Shown here: positions 1 to 9,250 of the stretch, piece by piece
Layout: the number at the start of each line of letters is the position of its first letter
Position numbering within the stretch: the stretch's first letter is position 1
Assembly: GCA_046349875.1 (NCBI GenBank)
Contig: JAXMBN010000035.1
Span: 1-56,926, forward strand
DNA from: JAXMBN01 sp046349875
GTDB taxonomy: Bacteria; Planctomycetota; Planctomycetia; Pirellulales; Pirellulaceae
DNA length: 56,926 nt
Direction of reading: 5' to 3'
Notes under the pieces: model-generated
Told to the model about the DNA's origin: nothing
What the model saw: only the letters and a program-made list of their open reading frames with translations
Database searches by the model: none
Program-made: the position numbers and the translations under genes

Positions 1-2070
1 GATATCAAGGAGCTCCTTGATTTTGCGAAGAAGCTTGAAGGATTGGCTCGAAACGTTGGGACTCACGCGGCCGCAGTGGTGATCGCTGACAAACCGCTCA
101 CCGAATATGTCCCGTTGGGCAAGGTGAGCGGCAAGAACGACATTATCACTCAGTGGTCGATGGGTGATGTGGAAGCGGCTGGATTGTTGAAGATGGACTT
201 CTTGGGGTTGAGGAACCTCACGATCCTTGCGAAAGCCGTAGACATTATCGAGCAAACGACCGGCAAGCGAATCGATCCACTCAAATTTCCGCTCGAAGAC
301 AGAGAGACCTTTGCTCTTCTACAACGTGGCGAGACCAAAGGGGTCTTTCAGTTGGAAAGCGGTGGGATTCGCGATCTGCTGCAAAAGATGAAGCCCGACT
401 GTTTTCTGGACATCATCGCGACCAATGCGTTGTATCGACCAGGACCATTGGAAGGTGGGATGGTCGAAGACTACGTTGCGGTGAAGCATAAGCGAAAAGC
501 AGCTGTCTACGCGCATCCTGTGTTGGAATCGATCCTGGCCGAGACCAATGGGGTGATGGTTTACCAAGAACAGGTGATGCGCATTTTGAATCGCCTGGGT
601 GGGATCGAGTTGGCCAAAGCCTACACGTGCATCAAAGCGATCAGCAAGAAAAAAGAATCGATCATCGCTGAGAACGCAGAGAAGTTCTTGCAGGGCTGCG
701 TGGAAAAGGGGATGACCAAAGAAGGTGCGCAGGACTTTTGGAACATGATCCTCAAGTTCGCGGGCTATGGCTTCAATAAGAGCCACTCGACGGCCTATGC
801 CTTGGTAGCTTATCAAACGGCGTATCTCAAGGCTCACTTTCCAGTCGAGTTCATGGCAGCGCTTTTGACGGGAGACATTCCTGGTCGAAACTTCAAGCAC
901 AAAGATTCGCTCGTCGAGCACTTTGAAGATTGTGCGCGGATGGGGATCGTGGTGGAAGCCCCGAGTGTGAATGCGAGCGAATCGGATTTTAGCGTCGCAG
1001 ATGGAAAGATCTATTTCGGTTTGTCGGCGATCAAGGGCTGCGGTGGTTCGGCTTCAGAAAGCATTGTGGCCGAGCGAAAGAAGAATGGGCCTTTTACGGA
1101 CATTTTTGACTTCTGCGAACGCGTCGATAGTACCGCTTGCAGTAAAGCCGCAATCGAAACACTGGTCAAAGCAGGGGCTTTCGATTGCACCGGCGCGCGG
1201 CGTTCGCAAATGGTCGCTGTGATCGATAAAGCTGTACAAGCAGGGGCTGCGCGGATCAAGGATAAGAAGAAGGGACAAGGAAATCTTTTCGACGATATGA
1301 TTGCCGCCGAGCCTGACGCCAAGGCCGGGGCTTCGCTACCCGATATTCCCGAGTATCCCGAAAAAGAAAAGCTTGGTTTCGAGAAGGAAGTCCTTGGCTT
1401 TTACCTATCGGCTCATCCACTCGAATCTTATCGTGGACCATTGCAGACATTCTGTTCGCACACTTCTGTAGGGCTAAAGAATACGAAGCACCGCGACGAA
1501 GTGATGCTCGGTGGTATGATCTCGTCCATCAAGCTGGCGCATACGCGAAATCCGAAGCCAGGAGCACCTTCCAAGTATGCCAACTTTGATTTGGAGGATT
1601 TGGATGGAGCGATTCGGTGCATTATGTGGCCCGATGATTTCGAAAAAATGGGGCATTTCGTGCAAGCCGAACGCGTCGTGATCTTGCGAGGTTCGGTAGA
1701 CAAGCGAAACGGCGGCGATGAATGCAACTTGATCGTAAATGAAGTGATACCCGTCGAGGAAGCGGAGCTCAAGTTTACGGCTGGACTTCAGGTCTTTTTG
1801 GATGAAACACGACATGGCCCCGATGCTATCTCGAAGCTCCGCGAGATTTTGCGAGGATATCCTGGCCAGCGAAGTGTTACTTATGCGGTCAAGCTCAGCG
1901 GTGGTGAAGTCGTGTACGTGAAGAACGGCCGCTACAAGGTCGATGTCGTATCCGAGATTCGGCAACGTATCGACGATTTGCTTGGTGAGGGTAGTCATCG
2001 TGTCGTGACTTCGAAGCCGGATCTTAAGAGCGGCCAATCGAAGAATGGTAAACGAGCCCATGCAGGATAG
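1..2070 (+). CDS. dnaE: DNA polymerase III alpha subunit, 5'-truncated by window edge
   Basis: Replicative DNA polymerase catalytic subunit of the cytoplasmic replisome. The frame is open from base 1 (DIKELLDFAKKLEG...), so the PHP domain and the first two catalytic aspartates lie outside the window. About 690 residues remain of a protein that is usually 1100-1200. Visible landmarks are LARNVGTHAAAVVIAD in the palm/finger region, LLKMDFLGLRNLTIL, which carries the third catalytic Asp, and YGFNKSHSTAYALVAYQTAY of the finger/HhH part. A C-terminal OB-fold-like stretch (VMLGGMISSIKLAHTR to VILRGSVDKR) comes next, then a tail resembling the tau-binding region. The coding frame is intact. The family is not in doubt; only the true start is missing. 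It is the last gene before an accessory patch. Confidence 0.97.
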   Translation, partial: DIKELLDFAKKLEGLARNVGTHAAAVVIADKPLTEYVPLGKVSGKNDIITQWSMGDVEAAGLLKMDFLGLRNLTILAKAVDIIEQTTGKRIDPLKFPLEDRETFALLQRGETKGVFQLESGGIRDLLQKMKPDCFLDIIATNALYRPGPLEGGMVEDYVAVKHKRKAAVYAHPVLESILAETNGVMVYQEQVMRILNRLGGIELAKAYTCIKAISKKKESIIAENAEKFLQGCVEKGMTKEGAQDFWNMILKFAGYGFNKSHSTAYALVAYQTAYLKAHFPVEFMAALLTGDIPGRNFKHKDSLVEHFEDCARMGIVVEAPSVNASESDFSVADGKIYFGLSAIKGCGGSASESIVAERKKNGPFTDIFDFCERVDSTACSKAAIETLVKAGAFDCTGARRSQMVAVIDKAVQAGAARIKDKKKGQGNLFDDMIAAEPDAKAGASLPDIPEYPEKEKLGFEKEVLGFYLSAHPLESYRGPLQTFCSHTSVGLKNTKHRDEVMLGGMISSIKLAHTRNPKPGAPSKYANFDLEDLDGAIRCIMWPDDFEKMGHFVQAERVVILRGSVDKRNGGDECNLIVNEVIPVEEAELKFTAGLQVFLDETRHGPDAISKLREILRGYPGQRSVTYAVKLSGGEVVYVKNGRYKVDVVSEIRQRIDDLLGEGSHRVVTSKPDLKSGQSKNGKRAHAG

Positions 2071-2254
2071 TTTTTTTGTCTGAGAAGCTTTTGATGGAAT
2101 GGGCCGCGTTGCTAGTGGATCGGTGCCAAGAAGTAAGGCAGCAAAGAAACAAACACATCTCAGTAGTTGCCTCAAACCATTGAATTAATCGATACGCAAA
2201 GCTATTTCGTCAATGGATTTTGATTGGCAATAGATACTCTATTCTGTAGAAAAG

Positions 2255-2746
2255 GTGGACCGTTTTCGGTCTGTGTTAACCGTTTGTGTCCATGAAAATC
2301 AATCGTGGCTCGCCGTGCAAGTTTGCGTTGAGAAGTTGGAAAGAGGAGAGATGGAGGAATTAAGAGAGGGGGCAAGCGAAGAATTCAAGCGAGATGTTAT
2401 CGCGATTTTTTCGGTTCGTGTCTCGGTATCAGGTAATGATGAGAAGGCGACTAAAGCTTTGTCGTACGTCAGCAGGCAGGTGTCCAATGCAATCGAGGCT
2501 GAAATCGCTACATTGCGACATGTGGAGCGTTTGAGGGCGACATCCTATGTTTGGCTAGATGATCCAAAAGTCAATGTATTTCCCTGTAGTGAATGCGGTA
2601 TTCTTTTCACTGCACAGAATCTTCCGGATTTGGTCCATGGACTACCGGAGGGAACGAAGGATGAAGTACATTGCCATTGTCTTGAATGTTTGTCTTGGAG
2701 GAAGGTTCATGAGCGGGGTAGGAGCGGGGCAAAAGGGGATTCATGA
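2255..2746 (+). CDS. hypothetical protein with C-terminal cysteine (zinc-knuckle-like) motif
   Basis: Not recognised. The ORF opens with GTG at 2255. A possible alternative start is ATG 2351, which directly follows the purine-rich AAGAGGAGAG, so the first 32 residues are uncertain. The centre is a helical charged region. The C-terminal third has CSECG about 30 residues before CHCLEC, a spacing that fits a Cys4 zinc knuckle. The stop overlaps the next ORF by 38 bp, so the two are probably translated together. It lies just downstream of dnaE in a patch of unfamiliar or decayed genes. It could be an accessory or immunity-type small protein, but nothing in the sequence proves a function. Confidence 0.5.
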   Translation: MDRFRSVLTVCVHENQSWLAVQVCVEKLERGEMEELREGASEEFKRDVIAIFSVRVSVSGNDEKATKALSYVSRQVSNAIEAEIATLRHVERLRATSYVWLDDPKVNVFPCSECGILFTAQNLPDLVHGLPEGTKDEVHCHCLECLSWRKVHERGRSGAKGDS

Positions 2747-3050
2747 ATCGGACGCTCATGCATTGCATCCAACGGATCCTAATGCAAATGGCAACCGCCT
2801 GGAGTTGTATCGGATACTATGGCTTATCGGGTGCCTATCGATGCCTGCTTTGCCGCTAGTCGTTTTGTGCATTGAACAATCTTTGCGGGAAGGATCATCC
2901 TTTCTCGAACTAATGCGAGCTTTTCTTGGTTATTTACATATCGTTTTAATTACTCAATTTGATCTTCTCGTTGTGACGTATTTAATACTGCCATGTTATT
3001 TGAAATTGGAGCTGACGTTTAAGCTTGTTTGTGCTTTTACTAGATGCTGA
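2709..3050 (+). CDS. small two-TM hypothetical membrane protein
   Basis: Unrecognised 113-residue protein. ATG 2709 is chosen because a good Shine-Dalgarno sequence (GGAGGAAGG, about 2696-2704) precedes it, whereas the longer open frame back to 2559 has none. After a hydrophilic 30-residue N-terminus there are two hydrophobic segments: LYRILWLIGCLSMPALPLVV and a longer one starting near FLGYLHIVLITQFDLLVVTY. A short tail contains cysteines. The gene overlaps the end of the Cys-motif ORF in another frame, which suggests a two-gene cassette with coupled translation. It was kept as a gene because of the ribosome site and the clean TM pattern. Its function is unknown. Confidence 0.5.
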   Translation: MSGVGAGQKGIHESDAHALHPTDPNANGNRLELYRILWLIGCLSMPALPLVVLCIEQSLREGSSFLELMRAFLGYLHIVLITQFDLLVVTYLILPCYLKLELTFKLVCAFTRC

Positions 3051-3244
3051 ATTATGCAACAATCGGATATGTCGTAATGTATGGTCGATTCGAAGGCGGA
3101 TTGGAGCGACTGTTCTTCCTTATTCCTTGGCGTGATTGGATTAGATAGGAGCAGAAGATGACTATGGTTGCGAGGTATTGTAAGTATCAACGATGCTAAC
3201 GGATTTCAATCATTACTAACAACAAGCAATTTCGTGAGGGAGTC

Positions 3245-4512
3245 ATGAGTCGGCCGAGCATTCTATTGCCTTGTCTCCTAATTGTTGCCTGCGTGTTGTA
3301 TGGCCATGAGGGCAAACTCCAGTTGCGTTTACCAAAGGTGATGCATCGTTTGTAGGCGTCATCCAGCAATCGGCATTCCCGCGGATATTCAGATCGACAC
3401 GACCATACATTTTGCTCGCCCATTTACCTCGACTATGTCAAAGGGATCGAGCTTGATGTGTCGACCGTACCTCTGCCGCAGTTGAGGGCCGTACGCATCG
3501 AGTTGAGAAAGTACTGGCAACACATCCCGAAGTTTTTCTTTTGCGTCACGGATAGTGATCGATTTCAAGACAACGTGGCTAGGTATCCCTATAATCGCAA
3601 CCCATTCAGGCTCGAGGCAGCCGATTGGATGACCAACTGTTTTGTCCTGCGGGAGCAAGCTGTATTTCCATCCGAGATGCGGCGAGGGTTCCACCTCTTG
3701 CGGTTCAGCGGATCAACGATGACCGTTATTGGCCTGAACGGCAAATGCCGTTTTTGTATCCTCAAAGTGGAAGATATCATTCTTCAACGATCCCGGATCG
3801 TCATTGACGAAGACGGATCGACCAAGAGATTTCCATTTCATTACGCGCCTGAGAAGCGTAATGCTTTGAAGAAGGTGATGCATTTTTTATCGCCAATGCG
3901 GAGCCGTTTTACCAGATGAAAGGTACCTGGATGTCGAACTGCAGTATCTAGTGTCACGCCGTCGAAGTTATCGTTTCGTAGGGCAGGTGGGCGAAAACGA
4001 ACTGGTATTGTCCAAAGATGAGTTGAATATTTCCTCGCGCGAATTGGAACTTCGTCCGAAAGGGGTGCGTTTGCGTATTCAGAATGCCGAGCCAAGTTGC
4101 AACCATTTTGAAGCTGATCCAAGGCGAGCATACATGGTGCGTTCGTAACGGCGGCTGATTATGATCCTGATCGACAAGTTAGGATTGCGTTACAACAAGA
4201 ATCCAATTGGGGAACTCATCCGTCCGTGCCGCATTGAGTTTGTTGAATGCAATGTATGTGCTATGAGACCTATCCTTCCAGGCCGATTGGGATCCATGAG
4301 GAACCTTCGTGGCCTAAACCTCGGAGGTTGAATGGGATAACGAAATTGCTACGGCTGAGTATCAGAAATGGCAACTGATCTTCGTCAAGACATTGAAAGA
4401 TATGCCGTTCTACCAGGATCAAATCTGTAGAGACCAATTCCGTGTAGGGGAATCGAATAGCCCATTGGTCCGGAGTTCTATTGTACCAGGAAATGATGTA
4501 AAGGCTGATTGA
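3245..4512 (+). pseudogene. decayed gene for a secreted protein, multiple frameshifts
   Basis: No single frame is open across this stretch, but fragments in alternating frames read like protein in order. ATG 3245 begins a signal peptide (MSRPSILLPCLLIVACVLYG). In the next frame comes QTPVAFTKGDASFVGVIQQ. A third frame covers roughly 3410-3919 (YLDYVKGIELDVSTVPLPQL ... HYAPEKRNALKKVMHFL). A further shift gives RYLDVELQYLVSRRRSYRF to 4148. The last fragment, 4324-4512, contains EWDNEIATAEYQKWQLIFVK and ends at TGA 4510-4512. Together they would make a secreted protein of about 420 residues with at least four shifts. The family was not recognised. Antisense ORFs here are shadows. The stretch 4150-4320 is the least certain part. 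Confidence 0.5.
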
Positions 4513-4610
4513 GCATTTGCAATCGCATCTTCGGTCGAGGTTGATGTAAGGCTCGGTTATGAATAGAACCACGGAGAATGTCGGAGTGTGAATGCGATTT
4601 GCGGTGGCTG

Positions 4611-6053
4611 TTAAAAGAGACCGTCGATGGGTTCGCCGTGATAAACTTGATGGGGTCGGCCGGAAGGATCGAGCCACGAAGCATCTTGGGGAATGCCTAA
4701 GGCATGATAGATCGTCGCTGCGAAGTGTTCCGGTGTGACAGGTTGTTCAGTCGGATAGGCTCCTTGCGAATCCGATTTTCCTATGACGATTCCACCGCGG
4801 GTTCCTCCACCTGCGACCAGTACCGATTGCAATGCTCCCCAATGGTCGCGACCAGGTAGTTTATAATGCTGAGGCAATAGCGAGATCTTGGGAGTTCTTC
4901 CAAATTCTCCGGCCATAACGACCAGCGTTTCGTCGAGTTCTCCAGTCGATGCGAGGTCTTCTAATAATGCGGACAAGCCACGGTCGGTTGGTGGAAGCAG
5001 TTGGTCCTTGAGGTGAGGGAATGCATTGCCGTGCGTATCCCACGTTTCATTATTGCCGAGATTGACTTGAATGAGTGGAACGCCACAACTTACCAATCGC
5101 CGAGCCATCAATAAGGACCAACCAAAGGCGTTGTCTCCGTAACGCTCAATCGATGGTTGGTCGGCTTGCTTGATGTTCACAGCCGTTTGGATCGAGGGAT
5201 CGGTTAACAACGAGACGACGCTTTGCCGCATGCGATCGAGATTTTGTGTTTGCGCTGCTTGTTCGAGATTTGCCTGTTGATGACGCAGTTGTTGAAGGAG
5301 TGAGACGCGGTCGGAGAGTTGTTGCGCTCCGAAGCCATGCGGAAGGCTCAGCCTCGGCGCTTGAAAGATTCGATCGTCAGGCTTGCCACGATCTTGATGG
5401 TCAAAAGAGTATTCGGGGAAGGCTCCATAGGACGTCGTGTGAAAGGATGATGCTTCGATGAACCAAGGTTCGTGTTGCGTTCCCATCTCGCCACTTCCTT
5501 GTCCGGGCAAGATGCGTCCTGAATTGTGGACAAGGCGTTCGGGAAGAATGATGGCAGGGGGAAGATTGTTGGTCGTTTCATAGGTACGGCCAACCATGGC
5601 TGCGATGGAAGCAAAGTCAGCGCGACTGGGCGCATTGGGAGTGAAGCCAACCGGCAGGTTGGTTCGGCCCGTCAGCATGATGTGGTGCGCCGCCGAGTGA
5701 TCATTGCTAGGATGAGTCAACGATCGCACCAACGCAAAGCGATGGGCCTGCTTGGCCAGAAGCGGAAGGTGCTCGCAGATATCAATCCCAGATACATTGG
5801 TATGGATCGGACGGAATTCTCCGCGAATTTCTTCGGGAGCATCCGGCTTCATATCAAAGCTCTCATGTTGGGCCAGCCCGCCTGAGAGAAAAATAAAGAT
5901 GCAGGATTTGGCCTTGGGAGGTTTATTGGTCGTTGCGGCTTGAGCGCGGAAGGCTGCCAGTTGATGCGAACCAAGCCCAAGCAATCCAATGGTTCCTGCT
6001 TGGATGGCCTGGCGTCGAGGAATGGTCACGTGGACCCATTGCTTATTCGGCAT
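4611..6053 (-). CDS. DUF1501 family secreted protein
   Basis: Member of DUF1501, a sulfatase/alkaline-phosphatase-fold family abundant in planctomycetes and usually exported; its enzymatic role is unproven. ATG 6053 (MPNKQWVHVTIPRRQAIQAG) is preferred over the longer frame to 6095 because AGAAGGACGG precedes it. The N-terminus has a twin-Arg-like signal (IPRRQAIQAGTIGLLGLG...RAQA). Family landmarks follow: IFIFLSGGLAQHESFDMKPD, then LVRSLTHPSNDHSAAHHIML, then VVMAGEFGRTPKI, then GRDHWGALQSVLVAGGG near the C-terminus. It follows the sulfatase gene by 64 bp in the same direction, so the two are likely co-transcribed. In this phylum DUF1501 proteins usually accompany PSCyt cytochromes; here the partner is a sulfatase. 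Confidence 0.93.
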   Translation of the reverse strand: MPNKQWVHVTIPRRQAIQAGTIGLLGLGSHQLAAFRAQAATTNKPPKAKSCIFIFLSGGLAQHESFDMKPDAPEEIRGEFRPIHTNVSGIDICEHLPLLAKQAHRFALVRSLTHPSNDHSAAHHIMLTGRTNLPVGFTPNAPSRADFASIAAMVGRTYETTNNLPPAIILPERLVHNSGRILPGQGSGEMGTQHEPWFIEASSFHTTSYGAFPEYSFDHQDRGKPDDRIFQAPRLSLPHGFGAQQLSDRVSLLQQLRHQQANLEQAAQTQNLDRMRQSVVSLLTDPSIQTAVNIKQADQPSIERYGDNAFGWSLLMARRLVSCGVPLIQVNLGNNETWDTHGNAFPHLKDQLLPPTDRGLSALLEDLASTGELDETLVVMAGEFGRTPKISLLPQHYKLPGRDHWGALQSVLVAGGGTRGGIVIGKSDSQGAYPTEQPVTPEHFAATIYHALGIPQDASWLDPSGRPHQVYHGEPIDGLF

Positions 6054-6117
6054 GATTCCGTCCTTCTGGGAAGACTTGCATCCTCGTTGGCACAATGGTT
6101 GTTGGAAAAAGGAAGTG

Positions 6118-7758
6118 TTACTTGCTTGTTCCGCCTTTAACGAATTCCTCGCGACTCAATTTTCCATCCTTATTTTGATCGAATTTGAGGAATCGGTCGG
6201 GGGCTTGATCTGGATCGGGTTGATTGATCAGGAACTCTTGGCGAGTCAAGAATCCATCTTTGTCTTGATCTCGTTTCTCGAACATCGCATTGCGATCTTG
6301 TTTCTTGGCAGGTTTCTCTTCTTGCTTGTCTTCGGTGGCTTTGAGTTGAGGCTTTGCCTCTGGGTGGGTTGCCAAGATCTTTCGCATACGCTGAACGACA
6401 TCGGGGTGCTTGGATGCCAAGTTGGTGGTTTCCAAAGGGTCGGATTGGTAGTCGTAAAGTTCGATCTCGGCAGAATCGGGTGAGCTACCAGGTTCTTTCC
6501 ATTCGACCATGCGATATCGTGCATCGCGAATCGCGCGACCGAGAATCTGACCACGCGGATAGACATGGGTGATGTAATCGCGAGCTTTGGCGTCCGACTG
6601 TTTCAATGTGGAAGCAAAACTGCGTCCGTCGAGCGATGTGGGAGTTGGTAGTCCTGCGAGTTCGGAAAGGGTGGGAAAGACATCGACCGACTCAACCATA
6701 GCGGAAGTTGTTGCCGCCTTGGCTTGTCCAGGAAGCGATACGATCAAAGGGATTCTGGTGGCTTGTTCGTAGTTGGTATGTTTGCACCACATGCCGTGAT
6801 CACCCAAATGCCAACCGTGGTCGCCCCACAAGACGACAATCGTATTTTTCGAAAGCCCCGACTTGTCTAGGTAGTTGAGAACTTTTCCAATCTGCGCGTC
6901 GGTGTAACTAGTCGCCGCAAGATAGCCATGGAGTAAGTGTCGAATACGGGATTCAGGAAGAGGACCTTTGCTGGGCATGTCGGCGTAGGCCCAGAGTTCT
7001 CCGCTATTGGTAGGTGCAAAGGCAGGAGCACCCTGAGGTGGTGAAGAGACCATGGGTAACGGTATCTGGTTGGGATCATATTGATCCCAGTACTTTTTGG
7101 GCGCAACAAAGGGAAGGTGTGGTTTGACGAATCCCACAGCCAAAAAGAACGGGGCCGAGTCATGTTGCAATTGGTCGAGACGTCGAATGGCTTCTGCTGC
7201 GACCTTTCCATCGGCATACGTTTCATCGGGAACATCCGCTGACTCGGTGGCGTTCCCTTTATCTTTGCCGTTAGCCTTGGTCTTCGTTTCCTCAGTACTT
7301 GTTTGTAGAGCATAAGCTGGCCCACCAGGACGCCACGAAGGAACGCTCCAAGATTGCGCGTCGTCGATGTTGCCATGGCCCACATGAAAGATCTTGCCGA
7401 GTCCTTGCGTGGTATAGCCATGCGATTTGAAATGCTGCGGCATCGTTATCGCATCAGGCTTTGCTTTACGAAAATGAGTTGGAAGATCATAGATGCCTAA
7501 GGTTTGAGGACGAAGTGATGTCAGTAATGCATTGCGCGAAGGAGAGCAGACTGCCTGATTGCAATAGGCAGAGTGAAACAGCGTACCGTGACTCGCCAAT
7601 CGATCGATATTGGGAGTGACCGCCAGCTTGTCGCCGTAGCATCCTATCTGAGGTTTCAGATCATCGATGCAGATCAGCAAAACATTGGGGCGGTTTTGAG
7701 CCGACGACACCCCTGAACACCACATGGCGAACGCCACTACCAATAAGGTCCGAAACAT
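6118..7758 (-). CDS. secreted sulfatase (iduronate-2-sulfatase-like) with C-terminal EF-hands
   Basis: Arylsulfatase-superfamily enzyme expected to remove sulfate esters from a polysaccharide outside the cytoplasm. A signal peptide (MFRTLLVVAFAMWCSGVSSA) precedes RPNVLLICIDDLKPQIGCYG, with metal-binding Asp32/Asp33. The active-site motif is C71-SPSR, so Cys would be converted to formylglycine by a maturation enzyme not seen here. The order of motifs matches iduronate-2-sulfatase-like family members. After a Lys/Glu-rich linker the last 50 residues hold two EF-hand loops, DQDKDGFLTRQEF and DQNKDGKLSREEF, which should bind calcium. GAGGAC lies just upstream of ATG 7758. It is first gene of a two-gene unit with the DUF1501 gene. 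Confidence 0.95.
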   Translation of the reverse strand: MFRTLLVVAFAMWCSGVSSAQNRPNVLLICIDDLKPQIGCYGDKLAVTPNIDRLASHGTLFHSAYCNQAVCSPSRNALLTSLRPQTLGIYDLPTHFRKAKPDAITMPQHFKSHGYTTQGLGKIFHVGHGNIDDAQSWSVPSWRPGGPAYALQTSTEETKTKANGKDKGNATESADVPDETYADGKVAAEAIRRLDQLQHDSAPFFLAVGFVKPHLPFVAPKKYWDQYDPNQIPLPMVSSPPQGAPAFAPTNSGELWAYADMPSKGPLPESRIRHLLHGYLAATSYTDAQIGKVLNYLDKSGLSKNTIVVLWGDHGWHLGDHGMWCKHTNYEQATRIPLIVSLPGQAKAATTSAMVESVDVFPTLSELAGLPTPTSLDGRSFASTLKQSDAKARDYITHVYPRGQILGRAIRDARYRMVEWKEPGSSPDSAEIELYDYQSDPLETTNLASKHPDVVQRMRKILATHPEAKPQLKATEDKQEEKPAKKQDRNAMFEKRDQDKDGFLTRQEFLINQPDPDQAPDRFLKFDQNKDGKLSREEFVKGGTSK

Positions 7759-7889
7759 GAGAAAGTCCTCGGGAGGGAGAGTGCCCAGGGGGGCTGGAGA
7801 GGAACTTTAGTCTACCAGAAAGAAAGGGCCAATTCGAGACGAATCGAATGGCCCAAGTTCTTGTTGTTTCGGCGAGTTGCAGAGAATTC

Positions 7890-8300
7890 TCAAACGGCAG
7901 GCTTGGAGCGATGAAAGTGGACGTGCTTCCAGATGCCGTCGACCCGTTCCCAAACACGGGTCTCTTCCATGGCCGAAGTGGTGGGACCGTCCGCAGTGAC
8001 TCGCTGGGTCAATCGCGTGTAGGCGATGATGGCGACATTGCCCATGATGCGAATGTGGGGTGCGACAATGGTCGATTGAATGGGGTTGCTATCATCGCCA
8101 CGAATTTTGAAATAGTAGTGATGGAAATCCAATCCATCCACCAAATATCCGCGTGCTTCGGGCTCGAAAGCAGTGAGACTCGGGTCGCATAACTGCGTGT
8201 AGAGTTCCCAATTGCCGCTTGTGATGGCGACGAGTAAGTCTTGCGTCAAATTGAGAATCTCTTCACGATCATCATTCAACGCGTCATCTACATTCATCAT
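7890..8300 (-). CDS. SnoaL-like / CaMKII-association-domain (DUF4440-type) protein
   Basis: A 136-residue cone-shaped alpha+beta barrel protein resembling the association domain of calmodulin-dependent kinase II, a family that in bacteria usually stands alone and forms oligomers. Typical pieces are EEILNLTQDLLVAITSGNWE at the N-terminus, then DPSLTAFEPEARGYLVDGLD, then HHYYF, then VWERVDGIWKHVHFHRS at the C-terminus. There is no signal peptide. Two consecutive ATGs (8300 and 8297) can serve as start. It lies 131 bp upstream of the sulfatase start in the same direction and about 200 bp after the AIM24 gene. It may bind a small ligand, but no substrate can be inferred. Confidence 0.85.
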   Translation of the reverse strand: MMNVDDALNDDREEILNLTQDLLVAITSGNWELYTQLCDPSLTAFEPEARGYLVDGLDFHHYYFKIRGDDSNPIQSTIVAPHIRIMGNVAIIAYTRLTQRVTADGPTTSAMEETRVWERVDGIWKHVHFHRSKPAV

Positions 8301-8422
8301 ACGCTGTCATCTTTCGAATAAGGGATCCTTCGCCATCCAATCCATGGCCTAGATCCAGCGATTATAGCGTCGAGAACCGGTGTGGTAAGGTCGTTGTCGG
8401 GACGACACCGCTTGGATGGTAG

Positions 8423-8480
8423 GACGCTGCAGGGTGTGATGTACGCGGTCTCTTGCTGACGCTGCGGGGTGTGAAGTACG
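8423..8480. repeat. pair of 23-bp near-identical direct repeats
   Basis: GACGCTGCRGGGTGTGAWGT followed by ACG occurs at 8423-8445 and again at 8458-8480 with two differences, a 35-bp period. It lies in the roughly 200-bp spacer between the AIM24 stop and the DUF4440-type start. No hairpin with a T-run was seen. It may be part of a dispersed intergenic repeat family. Confidence 0.5.
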
Positions 8481-8498
8481 AGTATGTACAGAGATGAC

Positions 8499-9197
8499 TC
8501 AACCCGAAGTGCCATGCTGCATGGCGACTTCTTCGAAGGGTTGAATGACGACGAAGCCATCGCCACAGAATTCCATCTGAATTGACTCGCCGCTACCGCG
8601 TCCAAAGAAGGTCTTCAACGAGACGTCGGTTTTGAATTCGGGTTGGAGATTCCCGGACCAAGCGATAGTGGCATTGGGATCGGTGCGAATCGGTTGATCG
8701 GGAGTGACGCGAAGAGCAAGCGGTTCAAAGTGAGAGGTGATGGCAATGAGGCCGTGACCTGATAGGCGAACATTGAAGAAACCGCCGGAAACCAAGGCTG
8801 CAAGTTTCTTCATCATGGTGATCTTCCATTCCACCGATTTTTCAAAGGCGAGGAGATCGCTGCCATTCACCACGATGGCATCGCCAGTCAGCTTAAGGAT
8901 TTGAACGGTCTTGCCACTATCCGCCAAATAGAGTCGTCCGTGTCCATCGGCGCGGGTGAGCTTGGCACCTTCTCCGGTTAGTCCGCGTTTGAGCATCGTA
9001 CCGATGCCTTGTTCCAAGATCCCTTCGCGCTCGAACTTGATCTTGCCCGTATAGGCAACCATGGCGCCGGCTTTCATCCAAACTTGTCCGTTAAGATTGA
9101 CTTCCAGCATCCGAGGGCTTTCCAGTTGGAAGAACTCACGAGCCTGGTCATCTTGCGAACGGTTGCGAATGAACTCTTCGACGGAAAAGGTTTGCAT
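8499..9197 (-). CDS. AIM24 family protein
   Basis: Belongs to the AIM24/TIGR00266-type beta-sandwich family, widespread in bacteria with no settled biochemical role (the yeast homologue is mitochondrial and affects inner-membrane architecture). The 232-residue length fits. Recognisable parts are FFQLESPRMLEVNLNGQVWM and KAGAMVAYTGKIKFERE near the N-terminus, a middle glycine-rich GLIAITSHFEPLALRV block, and KTFFGRGSGESIQMEF near the C-terminus. No signal peptide is present, so it should be cytoplasmic or membrane-peripheral. AAGGAT upstream of ATG 9197 is a plausible ribosome site. The gene sits 53 bp after the DUF1552 gene in the same direction and may be read through from it. Confidence 0.92.
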   Translation of the reverse strand: MQTFSVEEFIRNRSQDDQAREFFQLESPRMLEVNLNGQVWMKAGAMVAYTGKIKFEREGILEQGIGTMLKRGLTGEGAKLTRADGHGRLYLADSGKTVQILKLTGDAIVVNGSDLLAFEKSVEWKITMMKKLAALVSGGFFNVRLSGHGLIAITSHFEPLALRVTPDQPIRTDPNATIAWSGNLQPEFKTDVSLKTFFGRGSGESIQMEFCGDGFVVIQPFEEVAMQHGTSG

Positions 9198-9250
9198 ACG
9201 ACGATATCCTTACAAGGTTTTCAAAGTCGGACTTCGATTGTTATTCCCTA

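Noticed and set aside
319..921. A 200-codon minus-strand frame inside dnaE
   Set aside because: It lies wholly antisense to an intact, highly conserved gene and shows no family features.
4270..4677. A 135-codon minus-strand frame at the end of the DUF1501 gene
   Set aside because: It overlaps the end of the real gene in another frame and is antisense to the last readable piece of the decayed gene (4324-4512).
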